NCBI GenBank assembly: GCA_900088475.1
Contig: FLMG01001044.1
Coordinates: 1-64,000 of the forward strand
Source: Hyphochytrium catenoides
Taxonomy: Eukaryota > Sar > Hyphochytriomycetes > Hyphochytriales > Hyphochytriaceae
DNA length: 64,000 bases
Reading direction: 5' to 3'
Positions 1-9,060 of this stretch are shown in pieces. The first letter of the stretch is position 1, and each line of letters opens with the position of its first letter. The notes under the pieces were generated by a model. That model made no database searches, was not told the DNA's origin, and saw only the letters and a program-made list of their open reading frames with translations. Made by a program: the position numbers and the translations under genes.

Positions 1-163
1 GACACTGCGTCCTCACCTTGGAGTGCTCCCTCCTAGTGTCAGTACTCTTGCCACAACCCATCTAGCTTCGTCTGAGGGGGAGAGAGTGAGTGAGACCGAC
101 AATTAGGTGAGTTAATTCGACCCTCACCACTAATGATCCAGAGAAGCTAGGCATGAGGGGGAG
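1..163 (+). other. Flank ending in polypurine tract before an LTR
   Basis: No gene is visible here. The last bases (about 152-163) are a purine run, GAGGGGGAG-like, directly followed by TGTTGAG at 164. A polypurine tract immediately upstream of an LTR is the standard plus-strand primer of LTR retrotransposons, so this stretch is probably the 3' internal end of a copia-type element whose body lies left of the window. A second purine run (GAGGGGGAGAGAG) is at about 72-85. Confidence 0.4.
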
Positions 164-288
164 TGTTGAGTGCGACAATGTTCGTTGTCAGTAGCACAGT
201 AGTCACTCTCTATACACACCTAGCTCTCAGGGACATAGACGTTACGGGTACACCTGTGTTATTCGGAGAAAGGGATGTGAGAAGAGTT
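164..288 (+). mobile_element. LTR fragment, copia-type, copy 1
   Basis: The segment starts with TGTTGAGTGC, the usual LTR 5' TG, and matches by eye over about 120 bases with 4674-4776 (plus strand) and the complement of 6730-6845. Shared blocks include the run around 'GACATAGACGTTACGGG'. It follows a polypurine tract, which makes this a 3' LTR start. The LTR may continue to about 440 but only the first 125 bases are supported by the other copies. Confidence 0.6.
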
Positions 289-411
289 TCCAGAAGAACA
301 CAGGAACAGCAGAGGAGAGAGAGATGATGAGAGAAGCTGGGCCGAGCAAAGATCTCGAGACCAGACTCTCAGGACTCAGCAATGATTCAGAGAAATCTCA
401 ATCAGATAGCA

Positions 412-447
412 ATACCCAGTCCCTTTGTTATCGTTTCATCTAGGTTG
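412..447 (+). mobile_element. Left part of an interrupted copia-related segment
   Basis: The block 'ACCCAGTCCCTTTGTTATCG' and the following bases up to about 447 match 7755-7790. In the 7755 copy the match continues straight into the sequence that here resumes only at 1701. This segment and 1701-1752 are therefore the two halves of one ancestral sequence, split by the 448-1700 insertion. Confidence 0.6.
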
Positions 448-525
448 ATGTTAGAATTTATCATTGGATGGTGAGCACTTTGAATTACCATTGAGGGGTG
501 TCTGGATATACCGGAGAAAAGTTTT

Positions 526-605
526 GTACGCTCCGGGATTCGAACCCAGGAGCTCTGTCTTTGATGCCGACACCCTAACCAGTATGCAGCATACACCAAA
601 CGTAC
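526..605 (-). repeat. tRNA-derived SINE head, copy A
   Basis: Read on the minus strand, it has the acceptor-like pair GTACGTT/AGCGTAC, a box A-like sequence close to TGCTGCATACTGG, and a perfect internal box B GGTTCGAATCC. The T arm forms a five-base stem around a seven-base loop. The anticodon arm has one mismatch and lacks U33, so a working tRNA is unlikely. The tail continues leftward to about 448. Confidence 0.6.
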
Positions 606-729
606 ACTTAATTAATCTCCGGTTTTATTTATATACCAGGGTTTTTGTTGAATGTTCAGCTTCGACCCTTCACAAGAGGGAGTTCGAGCTGCGGGGAGGT
701 GTTGGAGTCTGAGGGCACAGCTATGTGGA

Positions 730-1104
730 ATGTCGAACTGTGATCGACGCTGAAACCAAAAAGTGTACGGCGGACGACGCAGAGGGATAAATCCCTGGTA
801 AACAAAAACGGAGATTAGTCAAGTGTACGTTTGGTGTATGGTGCATACTGGTTAGGGTGTCGGCATCAAAGACAGAGGTCCTGGGTTCAGATCCCGGAGC
901 GTACAAAACTTTTCTTCGGTTTATCCTGACACCCCCCAATATTAATTCAAAGTGCTCACCATCCGTGATGAAATCTAACATGGTGTACGCTCCGAGCGAT
1001 TTAACTCGGGAAATAAAGTGAGCCATTCGGTTCTGTGACCAAGGATGACCATCACAGATCCATTTGAATCTAGACCTTACAGAGTTCACTAGATTCCGGG
1101 GGAG
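730..1104 (+). repeat. SINE-like unit, plus orientation, copy B region
   Basis: This unit starts with GTCGAACTGTGATCGACGC, nearly the terminal sequence of the 1105-1700 element, and contains tRNA-like copy B at 824-904. It ends in a purine run (CCGGGGGAG) abutting TGTTGAAC at 1105. The purine run next to TGTTGA resembles an LTR junction, so an LTR-derived origin for these ends cannot be excluded. Confidence 0.5.
824..904 (+). repeat. tRNA-derived SINE head, copy B
   Basis: This is the best-preserved of the four copies, 81 nt long. GTACGTT at the start pairs over seven positions with AGCGTAC at the end (one G-U). Box A TGGTGCATACTGG fits the pol III consensus, and box B reads GGTTCAGATCC, one base off consensus. 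The T arm CTGGG/CCCGG encloses a seven-base loop. Confidence 0.65.
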
Positions 1105-1197
1105 TGTTGAACTGTGATCGACGCTGAAACCAAAAGTATACAGCGGACGACGCAGAGGGGAAAATCCCTGGTAAACGAAAACGGAGATTAGTCAAGT

Positions 1198-1273
1198 GTA
1201 CGTTTGGTGTATGGTGCATACTGGTTAGGGTGTCGGCATCAAAGACAGAGGTCCTGGGTTCAAATCCCGGAGC
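1198..1273 (+). repeat. tRNA-derived SINE head, copy C
   Basis: It is nearly identical to copy B, with a perfect box B GGTTCAAATCC and box A TGGTGCATACTGG. The last acceptor bases GTAC are lost: the sequence runs from GGAGC directly into TTTTCTCCGG. The run of four T could act as a pol III terminator. Confidence 0.6.
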
Positions 1274-1607
1274 TTTTCTCCGGTTTATCCTGACACCCCC
1301 CAATATTAGTTCAAAGTGCTTACCATCCATGATAAATACTAACAGTTTTCCCCTTCTGCGTCGTCCGCTGTACACTTTTTGGTTTCAGCGTCGATCACAG
1401 TTAGACACTTCCCCGGATCTAGAGAACTCTGTAAGGTCTAGATTCAAATGGAACTGTGATGGTCATCCGTGGTCACAGAACCGAATGGCTCACTATATTG
1501 CCCGAGTTAAATCGCTCGGAGCGTACACCACGTGAGAATTTATCATTGGATGGTGAGCACTTTGAATTAATATTTGGGGGTTTCTGGATATACCGGAGAA
1601 AAGTTTT

Positions 1608-1680
1608 GTACGCTCCGGGATTTGAACCCAGGACCTCTGTCTTTGATGCCGACACCCTAACCAGTATGCACCATACACCA
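1608..1680 (-). repeat. tRNA-derived SINE head, copy D
   Basis: This copy is in reverse orientation. Its box B reads GGTTCAAATCC on the minus strand. The 5' acceptor half (GTACGTTTG) is missing because the repeat breaks off at the terminal inverted repeat that starts at 1681. Confidence 0.6.
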
Positions 1681-1756
1681 GCGTTGATCACAGTTCAACA
1701 GATTGTGCTCATACAGAAGCTCAGGCATTACCACCCAGCTCTGTAAAGTTCATCAT

Positions 1757-2763
1757 CATTCACCACACAAGACGGTGGCGTCTACTACCTAGATGCGAAG
1801 AACGTACCACATCTAGCTACAAGCCAAGGTGCACTATCTCTCGGCACACGCGTCGGTACGTTGTTCTACGCAAAAGGAATAAGTCAGAAGCCCGTCGTAA
1901 TAGGTACGCACCAATTCGGAACCAGCCTGGATGAGCCACCAATACACAACCACCAATCATAGTCAGTTACCATTTGGCATCGCCGCCTGGGGCACCTCAA
2001 CATTCCAGACCTCAGGGAACTAGCCAAAGTCGCTGAAGGCATTCAGATCAACCATGAGGACGCTCAGTTCTGCTCCGGATGCATTCTCGGTAAACTCACA
2101 CGCCGTAAGTTCCCCAAGAAAGCGACTCGCAGAGCTTCAAAACCCCTGGAGCTAGTTCACTCCGTTGTGGGAGTTGTCAATATCCTTAGCCTAGGAGGAC
2201 ACCGCTACTATGTTGTCTTTGTAGATGATCAAACCCGGCGGACGTCTCTCTACTTGAGGAAATCCAAAGATGAAGTGATTACTGAGTTGGCTCACTCCGA
2301 TGTGGGAGTTATCAGTACCCTTAGCCTAGGAGGACACCGCTACTATGTTGTCTTCGTAGATGATCCACCTGGCGGACGTTTCTCTATTTGAAAAAAAAAA
2401 GGTGAAGTGATTACTCACCTCCTGGACACGTTTTTGCGACTAGCGGAACGACAAACTGGATGTAAAATCCAGAAAACTCGAAGCGATCGAGGCGGAGGAC
2501 ACTGCTCCGAAGCCATGGAGTACTGTAAAACACTTGGAATAGTCCATGAACTCACAGCCGGTATTCACCAGCACAAAATGGCGTCGCTGAACGTAAACAG
2601 CGCATTCTTGTGGAATGCGCTCGCTGCATGCTCCACGCTGCAAAACCTCCCTTATCGTTTTGGGGAGAAGCCCTTCTTAGAACAGCAGCTCACCTTGGAA
2701 ACATGTATCCCACCTCAGCACTCAACAAGGACAACACAACAACCTATAAAATGTGGAAGGTAA
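1757..2763 (+). pseudogene. Copia GAG-pre-integrase and integrase core, broken
   Basis: A translated stretch near 1970-2040 reads WHRRLGHLNIPDLREL, the GAG-pre-integrase hallmark, and the CxxC-type 'FCSGCILGK' follows at about 2070-2095. The integrase core is interrupted: the segment around 2157-2240 (containing YYVVFVDD) is duplicated in tandem at about 2296-2375, and a ten-base A run at 2391-2400 breaks the frame. The frame resumes at 2403 with TRSDRGGG, where the integrase second-aspartate region lies. The product would be non-functional. Confidence 0.75.
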
Positions 2764-3298
2764 AAATCCTGACTTGAGTCGTCTGCGTGTCTTCGGTTGT
2801 CAAGCTTATGGTCTCATCCCTGAGCAGGAACGGACCAAGATGGATGCTGAGACTAAGTACTATGTCTTTGTGGGTTATGCAGATCATTCAAACGCGTATC
2901 GCTTATATGATCCAGAGACAAAGAGAATCATTGAAAAGAGTGATGGCGCATTCAACGAGAACCACCAGAACGGATACGTCGAAACATCACCGCCACCCGA
3001 GGACCTTGACATACTCTTTGAGATACTAAATGACTCCCACGACGCGAGTCCAGCTCCAGTCGAAGATCCAAAAACCCAACTAAGACATGGGCCCGGCTTC
3101 GAAGTAACAACAGACATATCTGATCCAGCCAACCTTGACAACACCGAGGGGGAGAGATTTCGGTGTACGGAAGACGACACCGAAGATGAAGAAGAGATCC
3201 TACCTCCACGAAATGCAGATCATGCACTCTCGTCCACTAGTAGTGAAAAGTCTACACTGGATACACTATCGCTGGTAGATTCAATCCAAGTAGATTAG
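2753..3298 (+). pseudogene. Copia integrase C-terminal region fragment
   Basis: This open frame begins with the conserved LRVFGCQAY motif (about 2780-2806) and FVGYADHSNAYRLYDP (about 2870-2917), which are typical of the copia integrase C-terminal region. It is followed by an acidic linker rich in D, E, S and P that normally joins integrase to reverse transcriptase. It ends in a stop at 3298, and the following 150 bases are frame-broken before the RT frame opens. Confidence 0.7.
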
Positions 3299-3449
3299 AC
3301 CGCCAAGTGTTAACCCCCGGAGGAGAACGCTCTCACTCTCCACCTATTGCCATCCAACCTTCTCGTATCCCACTACTACGAAGCCGCCTACAACAGGAAG
3401 ATTCCATCTCCCGTGCGGTTACAACACTGAGACAACATCTTACCCGCGA

Positions 3450-4439
3450 ACCATCAAAGAGGCACTAAGTGGACCTCACGCCGAAGAATGGAGCGCTGCT
3501 ATTGCTAGCGAGTTGGCCTCGATGGCACAACATGATGTCTGGGAGCTTGTTGAACGGCCACCGGACGCCAATATGTTCGGGTGCAAATGGGTTTTCCGCA
3601 CGTATAACAGCGATGGCAGTCTCGACCGCTACAAAGCTCGTCTGGTAGCCCAAGGATACAACCACAGGTTTGGGGTTGATTACAATGAAGTTTTTGCACG
3701 TGTCGTCAGTTATGAGTCAGTGCGATGTCTTCTCTCATTGGCAGCCACATATAATCTCGAGATCCACCACGTTGACATCAAAACGGCCTTTCTCCATGGC
3801 AATTTGGAAGAGACGATATCTATGTGTCAGCCTCCTGGCTTCGAGCAACCTGGAGCGAGAAGAACATGCATGGTCTGCAAGCTAAAGCGGAGAGTCTATG
3901 GCCTCAAACAAAGTCCCCAGCAATACAATAAAGTCCTCGAAGGATATCTGCGTGATCATGGTCTCTGCGAGCCATGCGTCTATATTCGCAGTTCCAACGA
4001 TGGCTCCAAACCAACAATCATCTCTGCCTTCGTTGATGACACACTGATATTTGCTCCAGACACCACCAAAGTCATTCAAGTCAAGCAGCTGCTCGCGAAT
4101 CGCTTCGATGTCACGGACCTGGGAGAATTGCAATATTTTTTTGGGGTTGAAGTTCTTAGAGACCGACTAAATCGCAAGATATACCTTAGACAAACGAGAT
4201 ATATCCAAGACATACTGAAGAGATTTCGTATGGAAAAATCCAACCCAACCAGCACCCCAGCTGTGGCAGGGGAGCATCTTCCCATAGCGTGCGAGCTCCC
4301 TGCGTTGAGTCCGGCCGAAGAGCAGGAGTTACTACAAATTCCCTACCGCAATGCTCTCAGTAAGTCAACATATGGCCAACTTCCGGAATGTCCACTGGAA
4401 AGCGGTCAAGAGAATCTTTCGATACTTGAAGGGTACTAG
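3450..4439 (+). pseudogene. Copia reverse transcriptase (RVT_2) fragment
   Basis: The open frame begins with the copia RT leader (EALSGPHAEEWSAAIASE, about 3459-3512) and carries WVFRTYNSDGSLDRYKARLV, the HHVDIKTAFLHG block with a catalytic aspartate, YGLKQSP and the FVDD box (about 4030-4041, YVDD-like). The C-terminal end drifts out of frame near 4350, where an alternative frame carries RNase H-like residues. The full RT core is readable, but the element lacks an intact RNase H and continuous integrase, so it is a fossil. Confidence 0.8.
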
Positions 4440-4673
4440 CAGCTACGCACGATGTCTAGGGGGAGTTACGGTCACAACCTCAAGCTCTTTGCCGATGCTG
4501 ACTGGGCTAATGACACATTCATTCGTAAGCCGGTCACTGGATATTTATGACTCTTGGCACCGATGCTTTCACTTGGAAATGCCAAAAGTGGGACATTGTA
4601 TCGTCCTCGACAACAGAAGCTGGGTGCATCTCTCTGTGGACAGGATCCAAAGCATGCCGAACATATAACCCCT
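4440..4673 (+). pseudogene. Copia RNase H remnant
   Basis: Broken frames spell pieces of a copia RNase H: ADADWAND near 4492-4515, RKPVTGYL near 4527-4550 followed by a stop, then scattered matches (QQKLG, KHAEHI) near 4610-4670. The catalytic DAD and downstream helices are split between frames. Confidence 0.55.
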
Positions 4674-4776
4674 TGTTGAGTGCTACAATGTTCGTTGTCA
4701 GTAGTAGTACAGTAGTCACTCTCTATACACACCCTGCTCTCAGGGACATAGACGTTACGGGTACACCTTTGTTATG
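4674..4776 (+). mobile_element. LTR fragment, copy 2
   Basis: It begins with TGTTGAGTGCTACAATG and is collinear with 164-288 to about 4776, where similarity stops. It directly follows the RNase H remnant, as expected for the 3' LTR of this copia copy. It carries an extra TAG (AGTAGTAGTACAG) relative to copy 1. Confidence 0.65.
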
Positions 4777-6654
4777 GGAAATCGGCGGGGGGCTACTGAC
4801 CCATGCGTGGTCAGGCAAAATGGGCCCGAAAGGCCCGTGGACAGGGGGAGTAGAAAGAAAATAAGGAAACCAAAGCCTGCCAAATTACAAGACCACTTGA
4901 AATTTGGTTTACGGTTGGGAGAAAGACACCTTCTTCGGCTATTGCAGAGGGGAGATGATGACCTCAAGAGAGCTTCTTTGTATTGTTTGTCTTCATTCGC
5001 CTTCTTGCCACCATCGCCTCTTATGTAAGTCAATATCACTCCCTCTCTTGTTTGTCGTCACGCTTTATTATCGGTCACGGTCAAACCATGTCATGAATAG
5101 ACCACACAAACAAGTGGGTGGCGCCGCCGCAAACCGACGGTATCATCATCATCCAGCAATAACAAATGCTTTTGATGAGTTGAAGGAAGAAGAAGTGGCG
5201 AGAGACAGCACTGGGAAGCCCTTTTTCATTTATGGCCCACTTGATTGCAGAGGCAGCAGCCTCTAATGCCTTGTCCCTTAACATAAACAAGGTTCTCCTC
5301 TTCACGGAGAAGATGATGAAAGAAGAAACCCGCTTGTCTAAAAAGAGGCCACGCTTTTACAACGACTTTCTTTGTGCTTTTCGTACTGGCCGATGATGTT
5401 CGTAGGGCGAACTGATTGACGACGCAGACCGGAGTAGGTATTAGGCCGCTGGCGAAAGAGCTAGTGACCATACCATCAAGCAGGTAAAAGAAGCGGTGCC
5501 ACTGGTTAACCCAAGTGGAAAAGGATAAAGGCCCACCACCGAAAAAAAGCAACAACTCCTGCCAAAGAAGCATCCACAAAAAATCTTTCTCGAATAGAGG
5601 ATCTTCTTCTAGTATTTAACCTACTATAAGAAAATAATAAAGCCTATCGAATTTGAGCCCGTTGGCAGGTTACCTAACAAGCATGGCCTTTTATCGCTAT
5701 GTCGTGTACTACTTGCATATGCCCGATTGCATACTCCACCACCCGTCGTTACCCTCTTGCCAAATGGGTCTTGGAGCTTCCCTTTTCCCTTAATGATGTG
5801 GGTTTGACATCTCTCTTAATTCCGCTAGCTGCATTCACTAGGAGGTGGTTTGAAGAGGCAGCAAAGAAGGAAAAAAAGAGAACAAGCATCACTCCCAGTC
5901 CCATCGGGACTACTGTTCTCACCTTATGCTGAATGACGCCTAAAGAATGAAGACCCAGAGAGCATCATTACCTCTTCTTGTCTCCAAGAGGAGACACAAT
6001 TCTTCGTCTTCTTCTCTTCTCCTTCCAGCTATATCAGCGGCAGCGGTGATAGCATGATGATAAAGAAGGAAGAGGCTTTATCTGCCTGTCTAGCTTCATT
6101 ACGGCACAGCATAATTCGTAAATGACGGAGAACGACGAGTCCTAGCCCAGTAGGCAGCTAAAGGTTACAGTGATAAAGGATGAAGGAGGACCAACTCCCA
6201 GATGCCCGAGTGCAAGCAAGCCTCCCATCCGAAGATTGAAGCGACGATCCTGTTAGGAACCTGCTGTTCTATGAAGGATGCCCAGAAAGCGAACCGCGGA
6301 CTCGTCACCAGAAGATACCTGGAGGAAGAAGCTCAGGTAGATTGTAACGACCATCATCAACCTCGAAAGCACGAGAATAACCCCTTAGCCACCCCCAAGA
6401 ATCACAGAGAGTCCGCTTTTAGCACTTGAGCCTCCCAAGTTTATTAGCGGCTTTCAAGAGGAGAAATAATAGAATGGGGGCGGACTTTCGGAAACACATA
6501 GGTTTTGCTGAGGTTGATCAAACAGATTGGAAAGTCCGCTAGACGCATTCCATTCTTACAGTAGATGTTAGGGTAACGTGGTAAAGAATAGAATTAGGCT
6601 GGACTTTCGCAGCCCATACATTTGCAACACAAATCAGAATAGAAGTAGAATAGA
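4777..6654. other. Intergenic stretch, no gene recognised
   Basis: Short open frames occur on both strands (up to 120 codons) but none has a recognisable domain, convincing splice sites or codon continuity. The imperfect inverted pair 'AGAATGGGGGCGGACTTTC' (about 6471-6490) and 'GAAAGTCCGC' (about 6531-6540), followed by a mirrored 'CATTCCATTCT', encloses about 40 bases near 6470-6560 and may be a small repeat. Confidence 0.4.
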
Positions 6655-6714
6655 ATTAAGCCATACATTTGTGCTGTTCTATTCTTTCTATTCTTTGGAG
6701 CTGTCCACGTATGG
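6655..6714 (+). repeat. Dispersed 60-bp repeat, copy 1
   Basis: The sequence from 'AAGCCATACATTTG' to 'GTCCACGTATG' matches the reverse complement of about 10206-10266 with a few mismatches and small indels. It sits next to the minus-strand LTR fragment, so it may be the distal part of that LTR. Confidence 0.5.
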
Positions 6715-6729
6715 GCCAGTATCCCAATC

Positions 6730-6845
6730 TCACATCCCTCTTTCCCATACCACAGGTGTACCCGTAACGTCTATGTCCCTGAGAGCTAGGTGTGTATAGA
6801 GAGTGACTACTGTACTACTGACAACGAACATTGTAGCACTCAACA
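6730..6845 (-). mobile_element. LTR fragment, copy 3, minus strand
   Basis: Its reverse complement begins TGTTGAGTGC at 6845 and follows LTR copies 1 and 2, extending to about 6730. Its far end (GGGATGTGAGA) agrees with copy 1 better than with copy 2, so copies 1 and 3 share more LTR sequence. It may belong to the same insertion as the minus-strand copia fragment at 8570-9060. Confidence 0.6.
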
Positions 6846-7660
6846 TTCTGTAGTAGTCCATCCAGCTGTGGCCTGATTGCGCTTACTTAGCATGTCGCCT
6901 CGCCACCCCAGGTATGCAATGCTGTTATTGTCACTCTGCCTCCCAGGAGAAATGGAAGATCGTCTTCCTCCTCGTCCTCGTCCCCGCCTCTCCTGGACTT
7001 TCACCCCTTCTAGAACCCCGCCCTCCCCTTGTTGTTGCGGGACTGCTGCTCCGTCCTACCTCTGCCTCGTCTTGATGAGTCCTTACTACTACCTGCTCCT
7101 GGCTCCTTTCTCCTCCTTCTTCTGACTAAGAGAGGACGACCGAGGAGCCAACAGAACAACGTCACCTTCAAGTCCACCATCAACTTAAGGCGATGAAGAA
7201 GAACAAGAGAAATGCTGCTGCTGACTCTCCTCCTCCTCCAGCAGTGTATTAGCTTGCGATACAAAAGGGCCATCAGCCCCTACTACACTATCTCCTCATC
7301 CTCCTCTCCATTCACGATCACTCTCTGCCACCTCCTTCTGCTGATCGTCCATCACCATCAACCTGGAAGAGCAGCAAGTAAGGGAGCAGTCCGTCGTTGC
7401 TGCAGTGGTGGCACTAGTAAAGTAGCACCAGCGAGCCTCTTCGTTGAGCCTTTCTACAGTGATAGATAGGCTTAACTTATGGAACAGTAAATTGCTTGTA
7501 ACTCGGCGAAGCCTCAGCCGATTGAGCTCAAACCTCTTGCCAGTCCAGGTGAATGTACCACCAATGAGATTTTCCCCTCGGGTCCACCAATTGTGCAGCT
7601 CTAACTACAGTAGGGTTGCCGAGGTACACCTGATTGACCGCTTCCTGGCGCCCAGATTAA
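6846..7660. other. Intergenic stretch, pyrimidine-rich
   Basis: No supported gene. Several open frames translate into low-complexity leucine, serine and proline runs caused by CT-rich DNA (for example around 6960-7120 and 7200-7350). Confidence 0.35.
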
Positions 7661-7729
7661 CGTATTAGAATACGGTAATCACACTTCTCCTGGGGGAAAT
7701 CTGAAAACCAAATACCGTATTATAAGACG
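7661..7729. repeat. Hairpin-forming inverted repeat
   Basis: CGTATTAGAATACGGTA (7661-7677) and TACCGTATTATAAGACG (7713-7729) are inverted copies with 15 of 17 positions matching, around a 35-base loop. It may be a solo MITE fragment or a structured transcript end. Confidence 0.5.
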
Positions 7730-7751
7730 GTAGTTTTACAGTAGGGATATA

Positions 7752-7840
7752 TCACTACCCAGTCCCGTTGTTATCGTTTCATTTGGATTGTGCCTATAGA
7801 GAAGCTTCAGGCATTGCCACCCAGCTCTGTAAACTTCATC
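7752..7840 (+). mobile_element. Copia-related segment, uninterrupted (empty-site) copy
   Basis: This segment joins without a gap the two sequences that flank the 448-1700 nest: 'ACCCAGTCCCGTTGTTATCG' matches 412-431, and 'CAGGCATTGCCACCCAGCTC' matches the block at about 1722-1741. It is thus a paralogous empty site that defines the insertion boundaries. Confidence 0.6.
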
Positions 7841-8569
7841 AGAGTATCACAGCTTCGTCATCATGGCCACCTGTCTCTCCAGACGTTCCTTCCTGCTGAC
7901 CATGACTCTCTTCTCAGGGTTTTTACTTTCTCACATTTTACAGGATACGTTGTCGTGAGGGTGAGTGCCCAGATAGATGGGATACATGTTTCCGAGAAGT
8001 TGCCGTTTTAAGGGCTTCTCTCCTCCAGAACCTAAGGAAATTTTTTTCGCGGCATGAAGCATGGAGCAGCGAGCTGATTCCACAAGGGGGCGCTGTTCCA
8101 TTTAGCGAAGCCATTTTGTGCTGCTGAATACGGTGCTGCGAGTTCCGTACTATTCCGCGTGCTTGCAGTACTCCTTCTTCATGGCTTCGGAGGAGTATCT
8201 CCTCTTCGTTCGCTTGGAGGAGGAGTTTGATGGATTTTGCGTCCAGTTCATCGTGCTAATCGAACAAACTGTAGAATGTATGGGATTCGGAGACACTCTT
8301 ATTGGAGCTTGCATGTCGCCTTAAAAGCTAAAATTGAGCACTCTCCAGCTTGTGGGACCCTATAGGTTATAGGATCAAGAGTCTATTTGATCCTATTCCG
8401 AATAGGGAGAGGTTGCTCTCCTATAGGCATAAGGCCATAGTTGATATTAGAGCTCCTCTTCTTCTTTCATAACTCTGCTTCTACTTAGAGTTGGGACTGT
8501 AACTTGGACAGCTGACCTTGTACTTTAGTCCTGGATGTATGATTCAGATAGTCAATAGTTCAACACCAT
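7841..8569. other. Intergenic stretch, no gene recognised
   Basis: Short open frames only. An ORF at 8118-8324 (68 codons) has no family resemblance I can name. A block near 8380-8430 repeats CTATAGG and GAATAGG short motifs. Confidence 0.3.
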
Positions 8570-9060
8570 CCGTGTCCTGAGTAAGCAGTTCATTCTTGGT
8601 TTTCATCAAGTAGAATAGAAACGTCCGCAGTTTTAGTCATCTACTACGAAGACAACATAGTAGCGGTTGTGGTGCTCCCTAGGTTCAGTGTATTGACAAC
8701 ACCCACATCATCAGAGTGAACCCAGCTCCGAGGGGTCCTGTAATTCTGGGAGTTGCTTTTTCGTGGGAAACGGCGTGTCGGTCAGTTCGCCTCGAAACAT
8801 CGGTAGTAGAAAGAGCGTCATCGTGGTTGATAGTGAACACCTTCGGCGACTTTGTTGGCTAGCTTCCTAATGTCTGGAATGCTGAGGTGCCCCAGAGGCC
8901 AAGTGGTAATTGACTTTGGTTCGTCGTTAGAAGTTGGAGTACAGCAAGAAGGTGATGGCAGTGGAGAGCATGTGCGTTCATAGAGGTTAGTAACAAATCC
9001 TCCAGGCTGAGTTGTGTTCTTCACCTTGTGTGCAGTAACTATACGGCCAACAACAAGAAG
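8570..9060 (-). pseudogene. Second copia fragment (GAG-pre-integrase/integrase)
   Basis: On the minus strand the translation around 8830-8905 contains WPLGHLSIPDIRKLANKVAEG, a close relative of the GAG-pre-integrase block at about 1970-2040 of the plus-strand copy. Downstream (8640-8760), broken frames resemble the HSDVGVVNTL...YYVVFVDD integrase segment. The frame is interrupted several times. No RT, RNase H or flanking LTR pair is present. Confidence 0.65.

Larger units (their letters stand above)
448..1700. mobile_element. Nested insertion made of tRNA-like repeats
   Basis: About 1.25 kb of repeat DNA holds four tRNA-like heads, two per strand, each followed by the same tail of roughly 100-150 bases containing the 'TTCAAAGTGCTCACCATCC' block. 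The arms 730-1100 and about 1403-1700 are inverted relative to each other. The boundaries come from comparison with 7752-7840, where the flanking sequence is continuous. Left 'GGTTG' and right 'GATTG' may be remains of a target duplication. The nest appears to have grown by more than one insertion or rearrangement. Confidence 0.55.
1105..1700. mobile_element. 596-bp element with 20-bp terminal inverted repeats
   Basis: The first 20 bases TGTTGAACTGTGATCGACGC and the complement of the last 20 agree at 19 of 20 positions. Inside, 1105 to about 1160 is also matched by the complement of 1345-1402 (over 50 bases), giving a second, longer inverted pair. Two tRNA-like heads (copies C and D) lie inside in opposite orientations. 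There is no coding capacity. It could be a MITE-like composite, a miniature terminal-repeat element, or two SINE units in head-to-head arrangement. Confidence 0.5.
1701..4673 (+). mobile_element. Degenerate Ty1/copia retrotransposon body
   Basis: In copia order the body contains GAG-pre-integrase, integrase core, integrase C-terminal part, reverse transcriptase and an RNase H remnant. Integrase before reverse transcriptase is diagnostic of Ty1/copia rather than Ty3. Gag and protease are absent. Stops, frameshifts and an internal duplication show that it cannot make a full polyprotein. An LTR fragment follows at 4674. Confidence 0.85.

Noticed and set aside
824-904. Functional tRNA gene
   Set aside because: U33 is missing, the anticodon stem has a mismatch, and four decayed copies with a common tail occur together, so a SINE head is the better reading.
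6202-6429. 75-codon plus-strand ORF
   Set aside because: Composition is unremarkable and there is no homology clue; it lies within repeat-rich DNA.
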